DNA from: Thermoplasmata archaeon
Lineage (GTDB): Archaea > Thermoplasmatota > Thermoplasmata > Thermoplasmatales > Thermoplasmataceae
DNA: 6,540 bases
Assembly: GCA_021850505.1 (NCBI GenBank)
Contig: JAJZLW010000119.1
Coordinates: 1 to 6,540, forward strand
Direction: 5' to 3'
Positions 1 to 5,917 of the stretch are shown piece after piece; the first letter of the stretch is position 1, and each line of letters begins with the position of its first letter. The position numbers were made by a program, and so were the translations under genes. The notes below the pieces were generated by a model, which was given only the letters and a program-made list of their open reading frames with translations, was not told the DNA's origin and searched no databases.

Positions 1-242
1 CTGCCATATCAGGACCAGGCGGAGTTTGGGAGTGGACATCCAGTGCCTATTCGCCATATCCAGGATTCAAACCTCTTTCAGGATCACTAGGAGAATACAA
101 CGGGAAATTTATGTCAAACCAAATGGTACTACGTGGAGCAAGCTGTGTCACACCCGAAGGTCACTCAAGGTTGACTTATAGGAATTTCTACCACTACGAT
201 GATAGATGGCAGTTCTCCGGAATAAGGCTGATTAAGGGTTGA
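1..242 (+). CDS. egtB: EgtB-type ergothioneine sulfoxide synthase, C-terminal fragment (5' end outside window)
   Basis: The reading frame is open from base 3 to the TGA at 240-242 and gives 79 residues of a protein that begins upstream. The fragment is the end of a formylglycine-generating-enzyme/sulfatase-modifying-factor fold as found in EgtB. Visible motifs are GVWEWTSS near residue 7, [16 protein letters not shown], then [20 protein letters not shown] and the closing RWQFSGIRL. These match the C-terminal half of EgtB, the non-haem iron enzyme that joins a thiol (gamma-glutamylcysteine or cysteine) to hercynine and oxidises it to the sulfoxide. The DinB-like iron-binding N-terminal domain lies outside the window and was not seen. 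The family's usual RGGS reads RGAS here, a mild change. The neighbouring egtD, 5 bases downstream, strongly supports the call. Which thiol donor is used cannot be told from this end. Confidence 0.9.
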   Translation, partial: AISGPGGVWEWTSSAYSPYPGFKPLSGSLGEYNGKFMSNQMVLRGASCVTPEGHSRLTYRNFYHYDDRWQFSGIRLIKG

Positions 243-247
243 TGTAA

Positions 248-1204
248 TTGCAGAATTCGTACGAAATAATTGATCTTAAGCCGCGATTATCTGACTTTAA
301 GAAAGATGTAATAAATGGTCTTCTCTCTGAAAACAAATGGATCAGTCCTAAATTCTTTTATGACAGAACTGGCTCGGAACTTTTCGAAGAGATCACAAAG
401 CTTGATGAGTATTATCCCACAAGGGCTGAATTGGAGATACTCAAAGATAAGGCCAGTGAAATAGGAGAGGTCATAGGTAAAGATGTTTCCTTGACCGAGC
501 TTGGCAGTGGAAATGGAAAGAAGAGCGTGCTTCTTGCAAAGTGTCTTACCAATCCAAGAGAAGTCATTCTTGTTGACATATCCATGGATGCACTCAAAGA
601 TGCTCTAAGAAGATTCGGCATGGAATGCCCAAACATCCCTGCAAAGGCTGTATGCGCTGACTACACTGCAATAGATATCATGTCATCAATCAAGATGGCA
701 GGAAGGAAGGCTATAGTGTTTCTAGGATCAACAATAGGGAATATGGAACCGCCAGAACAGCAATCGTTTATCGCAGGTTGCCGGAAAGTTCTACGTGAAG
801 GTGAGACATTTACAATGGGTGCCGATCTAAAAAAGGATCCTGATGTAATAGAGAGAGCATACAATGACAGCAAAGGCATTACCTCAATGTTCAATCTAAA
901 TCTTATTGCAAGAATAAACAGGGAGTTTGGAATAAATATCCCATCGGATGCTTTCAGGCACCATGCTTTCTACAACAGCAAGGAAGGGAGGGTTGAAATG
1001 CACCTCATAAGTACCAGAGATCAGTCATACAACATTGGAGGCTTCACCATAAGATTTAGGGAAGGCGAGTCCATACACACAGAGAATTCATATAAATTTT
1101 CTACCAGTGATCTCGAAGGAATGCTTACCGAGGCAGGATTTAATGAAACCCATGTCTGGAAGGATTCTAAAGATTTGTATGCTCTCATAACAGCAGTCGT
1201 ATGA
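248..1204 (+). CDS. egtD: L-histidine N-alpha-methyltransferase (EgtD, hercynine synthase)
   Basis: This 318-residue protein is the full family length (Methyltransf_33 type). EgtD trimethylates the amino group of histidine with S-adenosylmethionine to make hercynine, the first step of ergothioneine synthesis. Motifs in order: FYDRTGSELFEEIT (37-50), YYPTR (55-59), the SAM-binding ELGSGNGKKS (84-93), VDIS (109-112), FLGSTIGN (158-165), AYNDSKGITSMFNLNL (204-219), FRHHAFYN (236-243) and TENSYKF (278-284). By motif alignment N165, Y205, E279 and S281 match the histidine-binding Asn166, Tyr206, Glu282 and Ser284 of Mycobacterium EgtD, so the enzyme looks active and histidine-specific. The start is TTG at 248: an in-frame TAA occupies 245-247 and the next in-frame ATG falls at residue 113, inside the fold. 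It follows egtB by 5 bases, so the two are almost certainly co-transcribed and probably coupled. Only a weak ribosome binding site (GGTTGA, 237-242) precedes it. Confidence 0.95.
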   Translation: MQNSYEIIDLKPRLSDFKKDVINGLLSENKWISPKFFYDRTGSELFEEITKLDEYYPTRAELEILKDKASEIGEVIGKDVSLTELGSGNGKKSVLLAKCLTNPREVILVDISMDALKDALRRFGMECPNIPAKAVCADYTAIDIMSSIKMAGRKAIVFLGSTIGNMEPPEQQSFIAGCRKVLREGETFTMGADLKKDPDVIERAYNDSKGITSMFNLNLIARINREFGINIPSDAFRHHAFYNSKEGRVEMHLISTRDQSYNIGGFTIRFREGESIHTENSYKFSTSDLEGMLTEAGFNETHVWKDSKDLYALITAVV

Positions 1205-1587
1205 TCATTATTGATCTGCTTCATTTATCTTTTATGCTACATTGGCAGAATGGCGGGAAGGAGAAGCGAGAAGTATATGCGATCTTTGCTGTTTCTCACA
1301 GTCTGGACAAGTGACGAAAAGGACTATGATACAGTTCCTGACATTTTACATCCTAAATATTTTTGCCCTTTCATCTTGAATTCACCTTTTCCAGGGAATA
1401 TCGTCATCATTGCTCCGGTAACACTATAAGGAGTTGTATAACCGAATGATGAATACCTGCTGTTTCTGCTGTTTCACTGAATAATTCTGGATATTTCACG
1501 GGATCAAACTAAAGCAGACTTAACTGATCGCTGTCTCGTTTTCTGATAAAAGGGGTGACCTTGAAAGATGGAGTTCGAGTTGATCCT

Positions 1588-1622
1588 AAAAAAGGTACGT
1601 AAGCACCGGGATTCGAACTCAG
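1588..1622 (-). other. tRNA 3'-end-like fragment (T-arm), possible decayed tRNA or attachment-site remnant
   Basis: Read on the minus strand, bases 1622 to 1606 give CTGAG-TTCGAAT-CCCGG, a T-arm with the canonical TTCGAAT loop and four of five stem positions able to pair, one of them a G-T wobble. Next come seven bases suitable for a 3' acceptor strand (TGCTTAC, 1605-1599), a possible discriminator G, and a run of six T (1593-1588) that would suit an archaeal terminator. Further 5' on that strand (about 1660-1623) the sequence is loosely tRNA-like, but I could not build an anticodon or D stem, and no matching 5' acceptor GTAAGCA was found. It is therefore not a working tRNA. It could be a decayed gene or the 3' tRNA end left by an integrating element, since archaeal integrases often use tRNA 3' ends; it could also be chance. 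Confidence 0.3.
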
Positions 1623-1839
1623 CAATGCAATTAAGGATGCGGCAACTCTCCAGACAATTAGGCAGGAAATTCAAGTCTATTCTTCAAAGATCAGCATTCA
1701 GTACAACGGTAACTATTTTATGTTTTATTGCTTTCGTCCCACTCCAATGCGTTACGTTCAGTTCTGAAAAGCTGACTCCAAATGATATGTGCACTGATTT
1801 CAACCGTCTTTGAAGGTGACGTCATAGCGTACTTCTATG

Positions 1840-1867
1840 AAAAAAAGTTGATCCGACATGGTAGTCG
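1840..1867 (-). terminator. Possible oligo-T terminator downstream of the dead transposase
   Basis: On the minus strand a small 4-bp stem (CGAC/GTCG, bases 1867-1864 with 1857-1854) is followed by seven T (1846-1840), just past the transposase stop at 1879. Archaeal terminators are mainly T tracts, so this could have ended the insertion-sequence transcript. The stem is weak and the call rests mostly on the T run and its position. Confidence 0.25.
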
Positions 1868-1878
1868 TCTCCTGATTT

Positions 1879-2790
1879 TTAAGGAACTTTATGGCATCTT
1901 TCCTTCATTTCGCTAGTCGGATGCAGAGGCTCTCTACGCATAGACTCCATTTTTCTTTCTATGATATGATCTTTATAGTCATAGAATGCTACACCTCTGA
2001 CAGCATTCAATGATCCTTTCTATTGCAACGATTGCACGGTTCTTTCCAAGCATTCTTACAAGACTCAGATATCTGATCCTCATCCTTTTGCCTTGCCTAA
2101 TCATGTTTGTTTACAAGAATAAATCTGAGCATGGAACATGCCTTGCTGTGTACACCCTCCTATCCTGATTAGGATTGATTCTGTCTTGGAACAAGGCTGG
2201 AATATGATGCCAGCTTCTTCTTGTTGCAGAATATGCCGATGTCATAAATCCGGGATATTATCGTGAGCAATAGGCATTTATATCGGAAGTGTCAGAAGCA
2301 GTTTAACTCTTCAGTTCTTACCAGTTGCCCTTGGATTTCATCCTCCACTATCTGTCTTCTGCTGTTGAATTCAGGTACTCTTGCATGTGTAGCCAATATT
2401 TCGGTGCTTTCTTCAGGAGTGAGCCTTGATGCTGTCCCCTTTATCTTCCTTATGCCCCCGTCTTCCGAATATGTCATTCTCTTATAAAACAACACCATGC
2501 ATTGCAAGTATTGAATGGACTCTTCACAAAAGCGGATTCCTCTCCAGGAGTTTTCTTTATAAGTGATCTGAGATCATCCGTTCCCATAGACTGGATGTTC
2601 ACTTCCTCGAGGCCTGCAAGGCTCAGAAGTTTTGCCACCTTGCACGCTCCTTGCGATTCATCTTTGATGGGTTGAGTATCGGTGCAAGCTTTGCAGGATC
2701 TGCGGGATGCACTGATTTTCACATACCTCTCAGGAGAAATGCAGCATACTTTCCTGAGCTCTTAAGCATACCATCACACCTAACAGACAA
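1879..2790 (-). pseudogene. Decayed IS110-family transposase (DEDD type)
   Basis: The minus strand carries a nearly whole but ruined IS110-family transposase, an enzyme that moves its element with a RuvC-like DEDD domain and a C-terminal catalytic-serine domain. Pieces in protein order: SSGKYAAFLLRGM then a stop, KSVHPADPAKLAPILNPSK (about 2765-2660), then after a frameshift KLLSLAGLEEV and TDDLRSLIKK (about 2640-2555). After another shift come SRLTPEESTEILATHARVPE and VEDEIQGQLV (about 2430-2305), an in-frame TGA at 2292, DIGIFCNKKKLASYSSLVPR (2243 downward), two more stops, and SKACSMLRFILVN (about 2145-2110). The end is IRYLSLVRMLGKNRAIVAIE (about 2082-2018), a further shift, then GVAFYDYKDHIIERKMESMR up to the TAA at 1879. 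The extreme N-terminal part with the first catalytic Asp was not found. At least four internal stops and several frameshifts show a long-dead copy. IS110 elements lack clear inverted ends, so element borders are not given; the 5' border is approximate. Confidence 0.85.
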
Positions 2791-2887
2791 AGATCCTATC
2801 TGTAAATTGAATGAATTTGCGAAGCATTTGATTGATTATTTGCTTCACTTCAACAGCTTCCATTCTCATTTAAATGGTGCTTCTAAT

Positions 2888-3235
2888 TCAAAGAAAGTGG
2901 CTTGCGATCTGACATTCCCTGTGTCCTGTTGCTTCTACTGCCCAAAAAATAAGTGGTCTAAGAAGGCTGACAATCTCTTTGCCTCTTTCCGTAAGTGTGT
3001 ATTCGACTTTTGGAGGTATCCCTTTGATTCTTCTCTTCTCTATGAATCCTTTGCTCAAAAGTAAATTCAGAGTGTCGGTAAGCGCCTTAGGTGAGATTCC
3101 ACCAAGGTTTCTGGAGATTTCCATATATCCAATTCTTTCACTTTCTCCTATAGTTGCAAGGATCAGCATGCTCCACTTCCTGCTTATGACGGAAAACATT
3201 TCCAGAAATGGACAGTCATTTTCTTTCTTGCCCAT
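2888..3235 (-). CDS. HxlR-family winged-helix transcriptional regulator
   Basis: This 115-residue protein has the usual HxlR (MarR-like winged helix) length and layout: CPFLEMFSVISRKWSMLIL (8-26), the helix-turn-helix region ISRNLGGISPKALTDTLNLL (40-59), the wing GFIEKRR...PPKVEYTLTERGKEI (63-88), and a C-terminal dimerisation helix containing W98. HxlR proteins bind DNA as dimers; several bacterial members sense reactive aldehydes, quinones or disulfide stress through an N-terminal cysteine. Here C8 sits at that conserved place, and the tail adds H105, C108 and H113, which could serve as thiol or metal ligands (inference). The gene diverges from the metallochaperone-ATPase operon with 78 bases between the start codons and a perfect inverted repeat between them, so autoregulation plus control of the pump is the simplest reading. 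The ATG at 3235 lies about 20 bases from a TATA-like element, so the message is probably leaderless. The effector is unknown. Confidence 0.9.
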   Translation of the reverse strand: MGKKENDCPFLEMFSVISRKWSMLILATIGESERIGYMEISRNLGGISPKALTDTLNLLLSKGFIEKRRIKGIPPKVEYTLTERGKEIVSLLRPLIFWAVEATGHRECQIASHFL

Positions 3236-3249
3236 AATTACACTTCTAA

Positions 3250-3262
3250 TAACTATATTACA
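3250..3262 (-). promoter_or_regulatory. Promoter (TATA element) of the HxlR regulator gene
   Basis: Read on the minus strand this is TTGTAATATAGTT, a TATA-like core centred near 3256. Normal spacing places the start of transcription at or next to the ATG at 3235, and no ribosome binding site is visible before that ATG, so the transcript is probably leaderless. The palindromic CTATATAG at 3268-3275 could also serve this direction with a leader of about 10 bases. Confidence 0.4.
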
Positions 3263-3263
3263 A

Positions 3264-3276
3264 TAAACTATATAGT
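3264..3276 (+). promoter_or_regulatory. Promoter (TATA element) of the metallochaperone-ATPase operon
   Basis: TAAACTATATAGT contains an archaeal TATA-like core centred near 3272, with A-rich sequence upstream where a BRE would lie. Transcription would begin near 3298 by the usual spacing of about 26 bases, giving a leader of about 15 bases that includes the ribosome binding site. The core sits inside the right arm of the inverted repeat. Confidence 0.5.
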
Positions 3277-3304
3277 TATTATGGGAGTTTAAGATAACAG
3301 GTCT

Positions 3305-3310
3305 GGTGAG
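3305..3310 (+). promoter_or_regulatory. Ribosome binding site of the metallochaperone gene
   Basis: GGTGAG lies three bases before the ATG at 3314 and matches the archaeal anti-Shine-Dalgarno complement GGTGAT in five of six positions. It supports this ATG as the start. Confidence 0.6.
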
Positions 3311-3313
3311 AAA

Positions 3314-3532
3314 ATGAATTCGGATAACATAAGGAAATCGCTATACACCGTGAATATGCATTGCGAAGGATGCGCAGATAACATAAAGAAAGGTCTATCA
3401 GGCATGGACGGCGTAATACTTGTCGATCCCATACTCGAGAAAAAGAAGGTCTCAGTAAAATACGATGCAGGAAAGGTTTCATCAGAGGAAATCAAGGAAA
3501 GAATAAGAAATCTCGGCTACACTGTTGAATAA
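3314..3532 (+). CDS. HMA-domain metallochaperone (CopZ/MerP-like)
   Basis: This 72-residue protein is a single heavy-metal-associated domain with ferredoxin-like beta-alpha-beta-beta-alpha-beta fold. The metal-binding loop is VNMHCEGCADNIKKGL, with C17 and C20 forming the CxxC site; the second half carries KVSVKYDAGKVSSEEI and ends in the typical RIRNLGYTVE. Such soluble proteins carry Cu(I), or in some cases other soft metals, to a membrane ATPase. There is no signal peptide, so it is cytosolic. The gene is first in an operon with the P1B ATPase 14 bases downstream, and GGTGAG precedes its ATG. The partner is most likely the N-terminal HMA domain of that ATPase. Copper is the default guess, but the pump's unusual membrane ligands make the metal uncertain. 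Confidence 0.9.
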   Translation: MNSDNIRKSLYTVNMHCEGCADNIKKGLSGMDGVILVDPILEKKKVSVKYDAGKVSSEEIKERIRNLGYTVE

Positions 3533-3546
3533 TATTACTAATTTAC

Positions 3547-5760
3547 GTGGCACTCCCCATGGCAGAGGAATCAGTAAACAATAAATCCCAGGCTACTGCA
3601 ACTAGAAGGGTTCAGATACCTATAGGGGGAATGCAGTGCTCGTTCTGTGTAACGACACTCAAGCGAGGACTCTCGAGATTAAGCGGTGTCTCAGGCGTAT
3701 ATATTAACCTCGGTCAGGGGGAAGCTCTTGTGGACTTCGCCCCTGAATACGCAAAAGAGAGCGATATAGAAGACACCATCAGGAAACTCGGCTATACTGT
3801 CAGAGACAGAAACAAGGTAGAACGGTTCAAACAAGAAGAAGAGGAACTACAGAAATCCAAGAAGACCTTCTGGAACTCAACCTATGCAGCGTTTGCAGGT
3901 CTTGTAATCCTCGCAATCTTTAAGCTTGACCAGTTTCTTTCAATATATCTCATCATTCCATCTGCCTTCCTTGCCGGCTGGAACGTCTTCTACATGGGTA
4001 GAGAAATCCTTGCAATGGCAGTGAACTCACTGAGGAGAAAAATACTTAACCAGCATGTTTTGATGGAACTGGCTGCACTGGGTGCAATTGCCGGCGGTAT
4101 TCTTGGATTATTTCTCCATTTCCCATCTGTTCCATTCTTCCTCATTGCAGCATTCATAACAACATACCATCTTCTTGGAGCTTACTTGTCCACACTTACC
4201 AGGGAAAGATCTACAAAGGCTGTGTTCAAGATGCTTTCACTTGCCCCGGAAACAGCTACTGTCATACGAAACAGAGGGGAATCAAGAATCCCCGCTTCTG
4301 AGGTTGAAGTGGGCGATCTTGTAAAAGTTAAGCCAGGGGAGAGGGTACCTGTGGACTGTGAAGTCGTAGAAGGGACTTCCGAGTTCGATGAATCGATGGT
4401 CAGCGGAGAAAGCATATCTGTGTTTAAGAAACCTGGATCAAAGATGCTGGCTGGATCAACAAACATCAACGGAGTTGTCATTGCCACGGCAACTAAGACC
4501 GCCGACGATTCATTTGTTAGCAGAATAGCAGGATACATCCAGGAAGCTAGGGTAATGAAGCCAGGTTTGATTCAGCTTATAGACAGAATTCTGAAATACT
4601 TTTCCCCAATGGTAATCGGAGCCGCATTTCTCGGTTTCTCAATTTGGCTTGTTATACCTTTTGTCTCAGAGGGAATCATTACTCTTAACCTAGCTATATA
4701 TGCCGCTCTTGCCGCTCTTATAATGGGATATCCATGTGCACTGGGCATGTCAACTCCGCTGGCAATGGAAAGAGGGCAGATTCTTGCTACTGAGAGTGGC
4801 TTTATTTTCCGATCCGGAGAGCCATTTATGAACCTTAAAAATGCTGACACTGTGGTCTTTGATAAAACCGGAACGTTAACAGAGGGAAAGATGAAAGTCA
4901 TAGACTTTAGTTCCTCGATAGAAGAAGATAAGGCTCTTGCACTATTGTATACGCTGGAATATAATTCCAACCATTCCCTTGCAGCAGCTATCAGGTTCTA
5001 TGCGGAGGAAAATGGAATCGATGAGGTTCTAGACATCTCCGAATTTAGTGAAACAGCAGGAATAGGGGTATCCGCAAAGATGGGGGGAAATAAATATTTC
5101 GTTGGTGGTGAACTCTCGATACACGGTAAGATCGTGCCGGAAAACCTAAAAAGCCTCGTTGACGCGGCAATAAAAACAAATCTTAAAGCAATATTTTTAT
5201 CAGATGATGTAAAGGTGATCGCTGCAGTCACAATAAGTGACAAAATCAGGGATGAAGCAAAACAAGTTGTCAAAGACCTTAAAATAATGGGCATGGAGGT
5301 AGTAATGCTGACCGGGGATAGCTGGGGGATCGCTCAAAATATCGCAAACAGCATAGGCATTGAAAACTTTTACGCAGAACAGACACCGGAAGCTAAGACG
5401 GCAGTTATCCGGAAATTGCAGTCAGAGGGAAGAAAGGTTGTATTCATAGGGGACGGCATAAATGACGCTCCTTCATTGGCACAGGCTAACGTCGGGATTG
5501 CTGTTTCCGGTGGAAGCGATGTGTCCAAAGAGTCGGCAGACATAGTTATTTTCAGAGATTCAATCAAACCAGTCATATATGCGATTGAAATAGGAAGACT
5601 GAGTTACAACAAGACCAAACAAAATCTCACTATCGCATTCGGAACCAATAATGTCGGGCTTTCCCTAGCTGTAGCTGGATTCATGACTCCACTCTATGCC
5701 ATGGGGGCTATGGCTTTAAGCGCCTCAATAGTTCTTTTCAATTCCCTTATCAGAAGATGA
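3547..5760 (+). CDS. P1B-type heavy-metal-translocating ATPase with one N-terminal HMA domain and a YPC motif
   Basis: The 737-residue protein is a membrane pump that uses ATP to move a soft metal ion, probably outwards. Domains in order: HMA domain 22-88 with GGMQCSFC (C31, C34); membrane segments near 111-126, 128-148, 171-190 and 194-215; actuator domain 216-350 with SGES (286-289); segments 353-375 and 380-403, the latter with YPCALG (395-400); the phosphorylation site DKTGT (439-443); nucleotide domain with NHS (475-477) and AGIGV (504-508); MLTGD (587-591); GDGINDAP (635-642); and two final segments 692-733. The phosphoryl-transfer residues are intact, so it should be active. It is odd in reading YPC for CPC, T700-N701 for the copper-pump YN, MALSA (722-726) for MxxSS, SGES for TGES and HS for the HP dipeptide. 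The GTG at 3547 is the outermost start; ATG at 3559 (four codons later) is equally possible, and neither has a clear ribosome binding site. It is co-transcribed with the metallochaperone. Confidence 0.93.
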   Translation: MALPMAEESVNNKSQATATRRVQIPIGGMQCSFCVTTLKRGLSRLSGVSGVYINLGQGEALVDFAPEYAKESDIEDTIRKLGYTVRDRNKVERFKQEEEELQKSKKTFWNSTYAAFAGLVILAIFKLDQFLSIYLIIPSAFLAGWNVFYMGREILAMAVNSLRRKILNQHVLMELAALGAIAGGILGLFLHFPSVPFFLIAAFITTYHLLGAYLSTLTRERSTKAVFKMLSLAPETATVIRNRGESRIPASEVEVGDLVKVKPGERVPVDCEVVEGTSEFDESMVSGESISVFKKPGSKMLAGSTNINGVVIATATKTADDSFVSRIAGYIQEARVMKPGLIQLIDRILKYFSPMVIGAAFLGFSIWLVIPFVSEGIITLNLAIYAALAALIMGYPCALGMSTPLAMERGQILATESGFIFRSGEPFMNLKNADTVVFDKTGTLTEGKMKVIDFSSSIEEDKALALLYTLEYNSNHSLAAAIRFYAEENGIDEVLDISEFSETAGIGVSAKMGGNKYFVGGELSIHGKIVPENLKSLVDAAIKTNLKAIFLSDDVKVIAAVTISDKIRDEAKQVVKDLKIMGMEVVMLTGDSWGIAQNIANSIGIENFYAEQTPEAKTAVIRKLQSEGRKVVFIGDGINDAPSLAQANVGIAVSGGSDVSKESADIVIFRDSIKPVIYAIEIGRLSYNKTKQNLTIAFGTNNVGLSLAVAGFMTPLYAMGAMALSASIVLFNSLIRR

Positions 5761-5917
5761 ATGCAGATCGGCATCTCCATGCTCCCTTTACAATAGTGGA
5801 AACGCTGGAGCAAAGCGATATTGTCTGAGATTGTCCTCGAAGATAAAGTTTCCCCGGTTGAACTATTTGGCTGGCAGTTTTCACCTAAAACTCCAAACAA
5901 ATCCCAGACTGGTTCTT
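5761..5917. other. Convergent intergenic gap
   Basis: This is the space between the ATPase stop and the stop of the minus-strand integrase. Short frames cross it on both strands, but none is recognisable. The only terminator-like sequence for the pump operon is the T-rich stretch at about 5911-5930, which overlaps the integrase end. No strong hairpin was found. Confidence 0.5.

Larger units (their letters stand above)
1205..1878. other. Gene-poor stretch without a supportable coding gene
   Basis: Between the egtD stop and the decayed transposase I see only short open frames on both strands and recognise none of them. A plus-strand frame at 1568-1813 (81 codons) follows a good GGGGTGACC sequence (1552-1560) but runs antisense through the tRNA-like fragment, and its product resembles nothing I know. 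A minus-strand frame of 28 codons (ATG 1408-1410, stop 1324-1326) continues an open frame with no start further upstream; it also has no recognisable motif. Several A or T tracts are present (for example 1588-1593 and 1840-1846). The stretch is probably decayed DNA around the dead insertion sequence, possibly including part of that element's non-coding end, but I cannot mark the element's boundary. Confidence 0.6.
3247..3281. promoter_or_regulatory. Perfect 12-bp inverted repeat, candidate operator for the HxlR regulator
   Basis: TAATAACTATAT (3247-3258) and its exact reverse complement ATATAGTTATTA (3270-3281) flank an 11-base spacer (3259-3269). The arm centres are 23 bp apart, about two helical turns, which suits a dimer or dimer pair on one DNA face. 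Each arm covers a TATA-like element of one of the two divergent genes, so a bound protein would block TBP/TFB in both directions. The binding protein is inferred to be the adjacent HxlR product. Confidence 0.65.

Noticed and set aside
1324..1410. Minus-strand 28-codon frame (ATG at 1410) within a longer open stretch
   Set aside because: No recognisable motif, ribosome binding site or partner; too short to support.
1588..1680. A complete tRNA gene on the minus strand
   Set aside because: Only the T-arm and a possible 3' acceptor strand are convincing; no anticodon stem, D stem or 5' acceptor partner could be built.
1568..1813. 81-codon plus-strand open frame with a ribosome-binding-site-like sequence upstream
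   Set aside because: The product matches no family I recognise, part of it is the antisense of a tRNA-like T-arm, and it lies in decayed DNA. Not listed as a gene.
1205..2890. CRISPR array or tandem repeat in the gene-poor region
   Set aside because: No regularly spaced repeats were seen by eye.
2651..3064. 137-codon plus-strand frame opposite the decayed transposase and the HxlR gene
   Set aside because: It is the antisense shadow of the IS110 pseudogene and of the HxlR coding region, both of which give recognisable proteins on the other strand.
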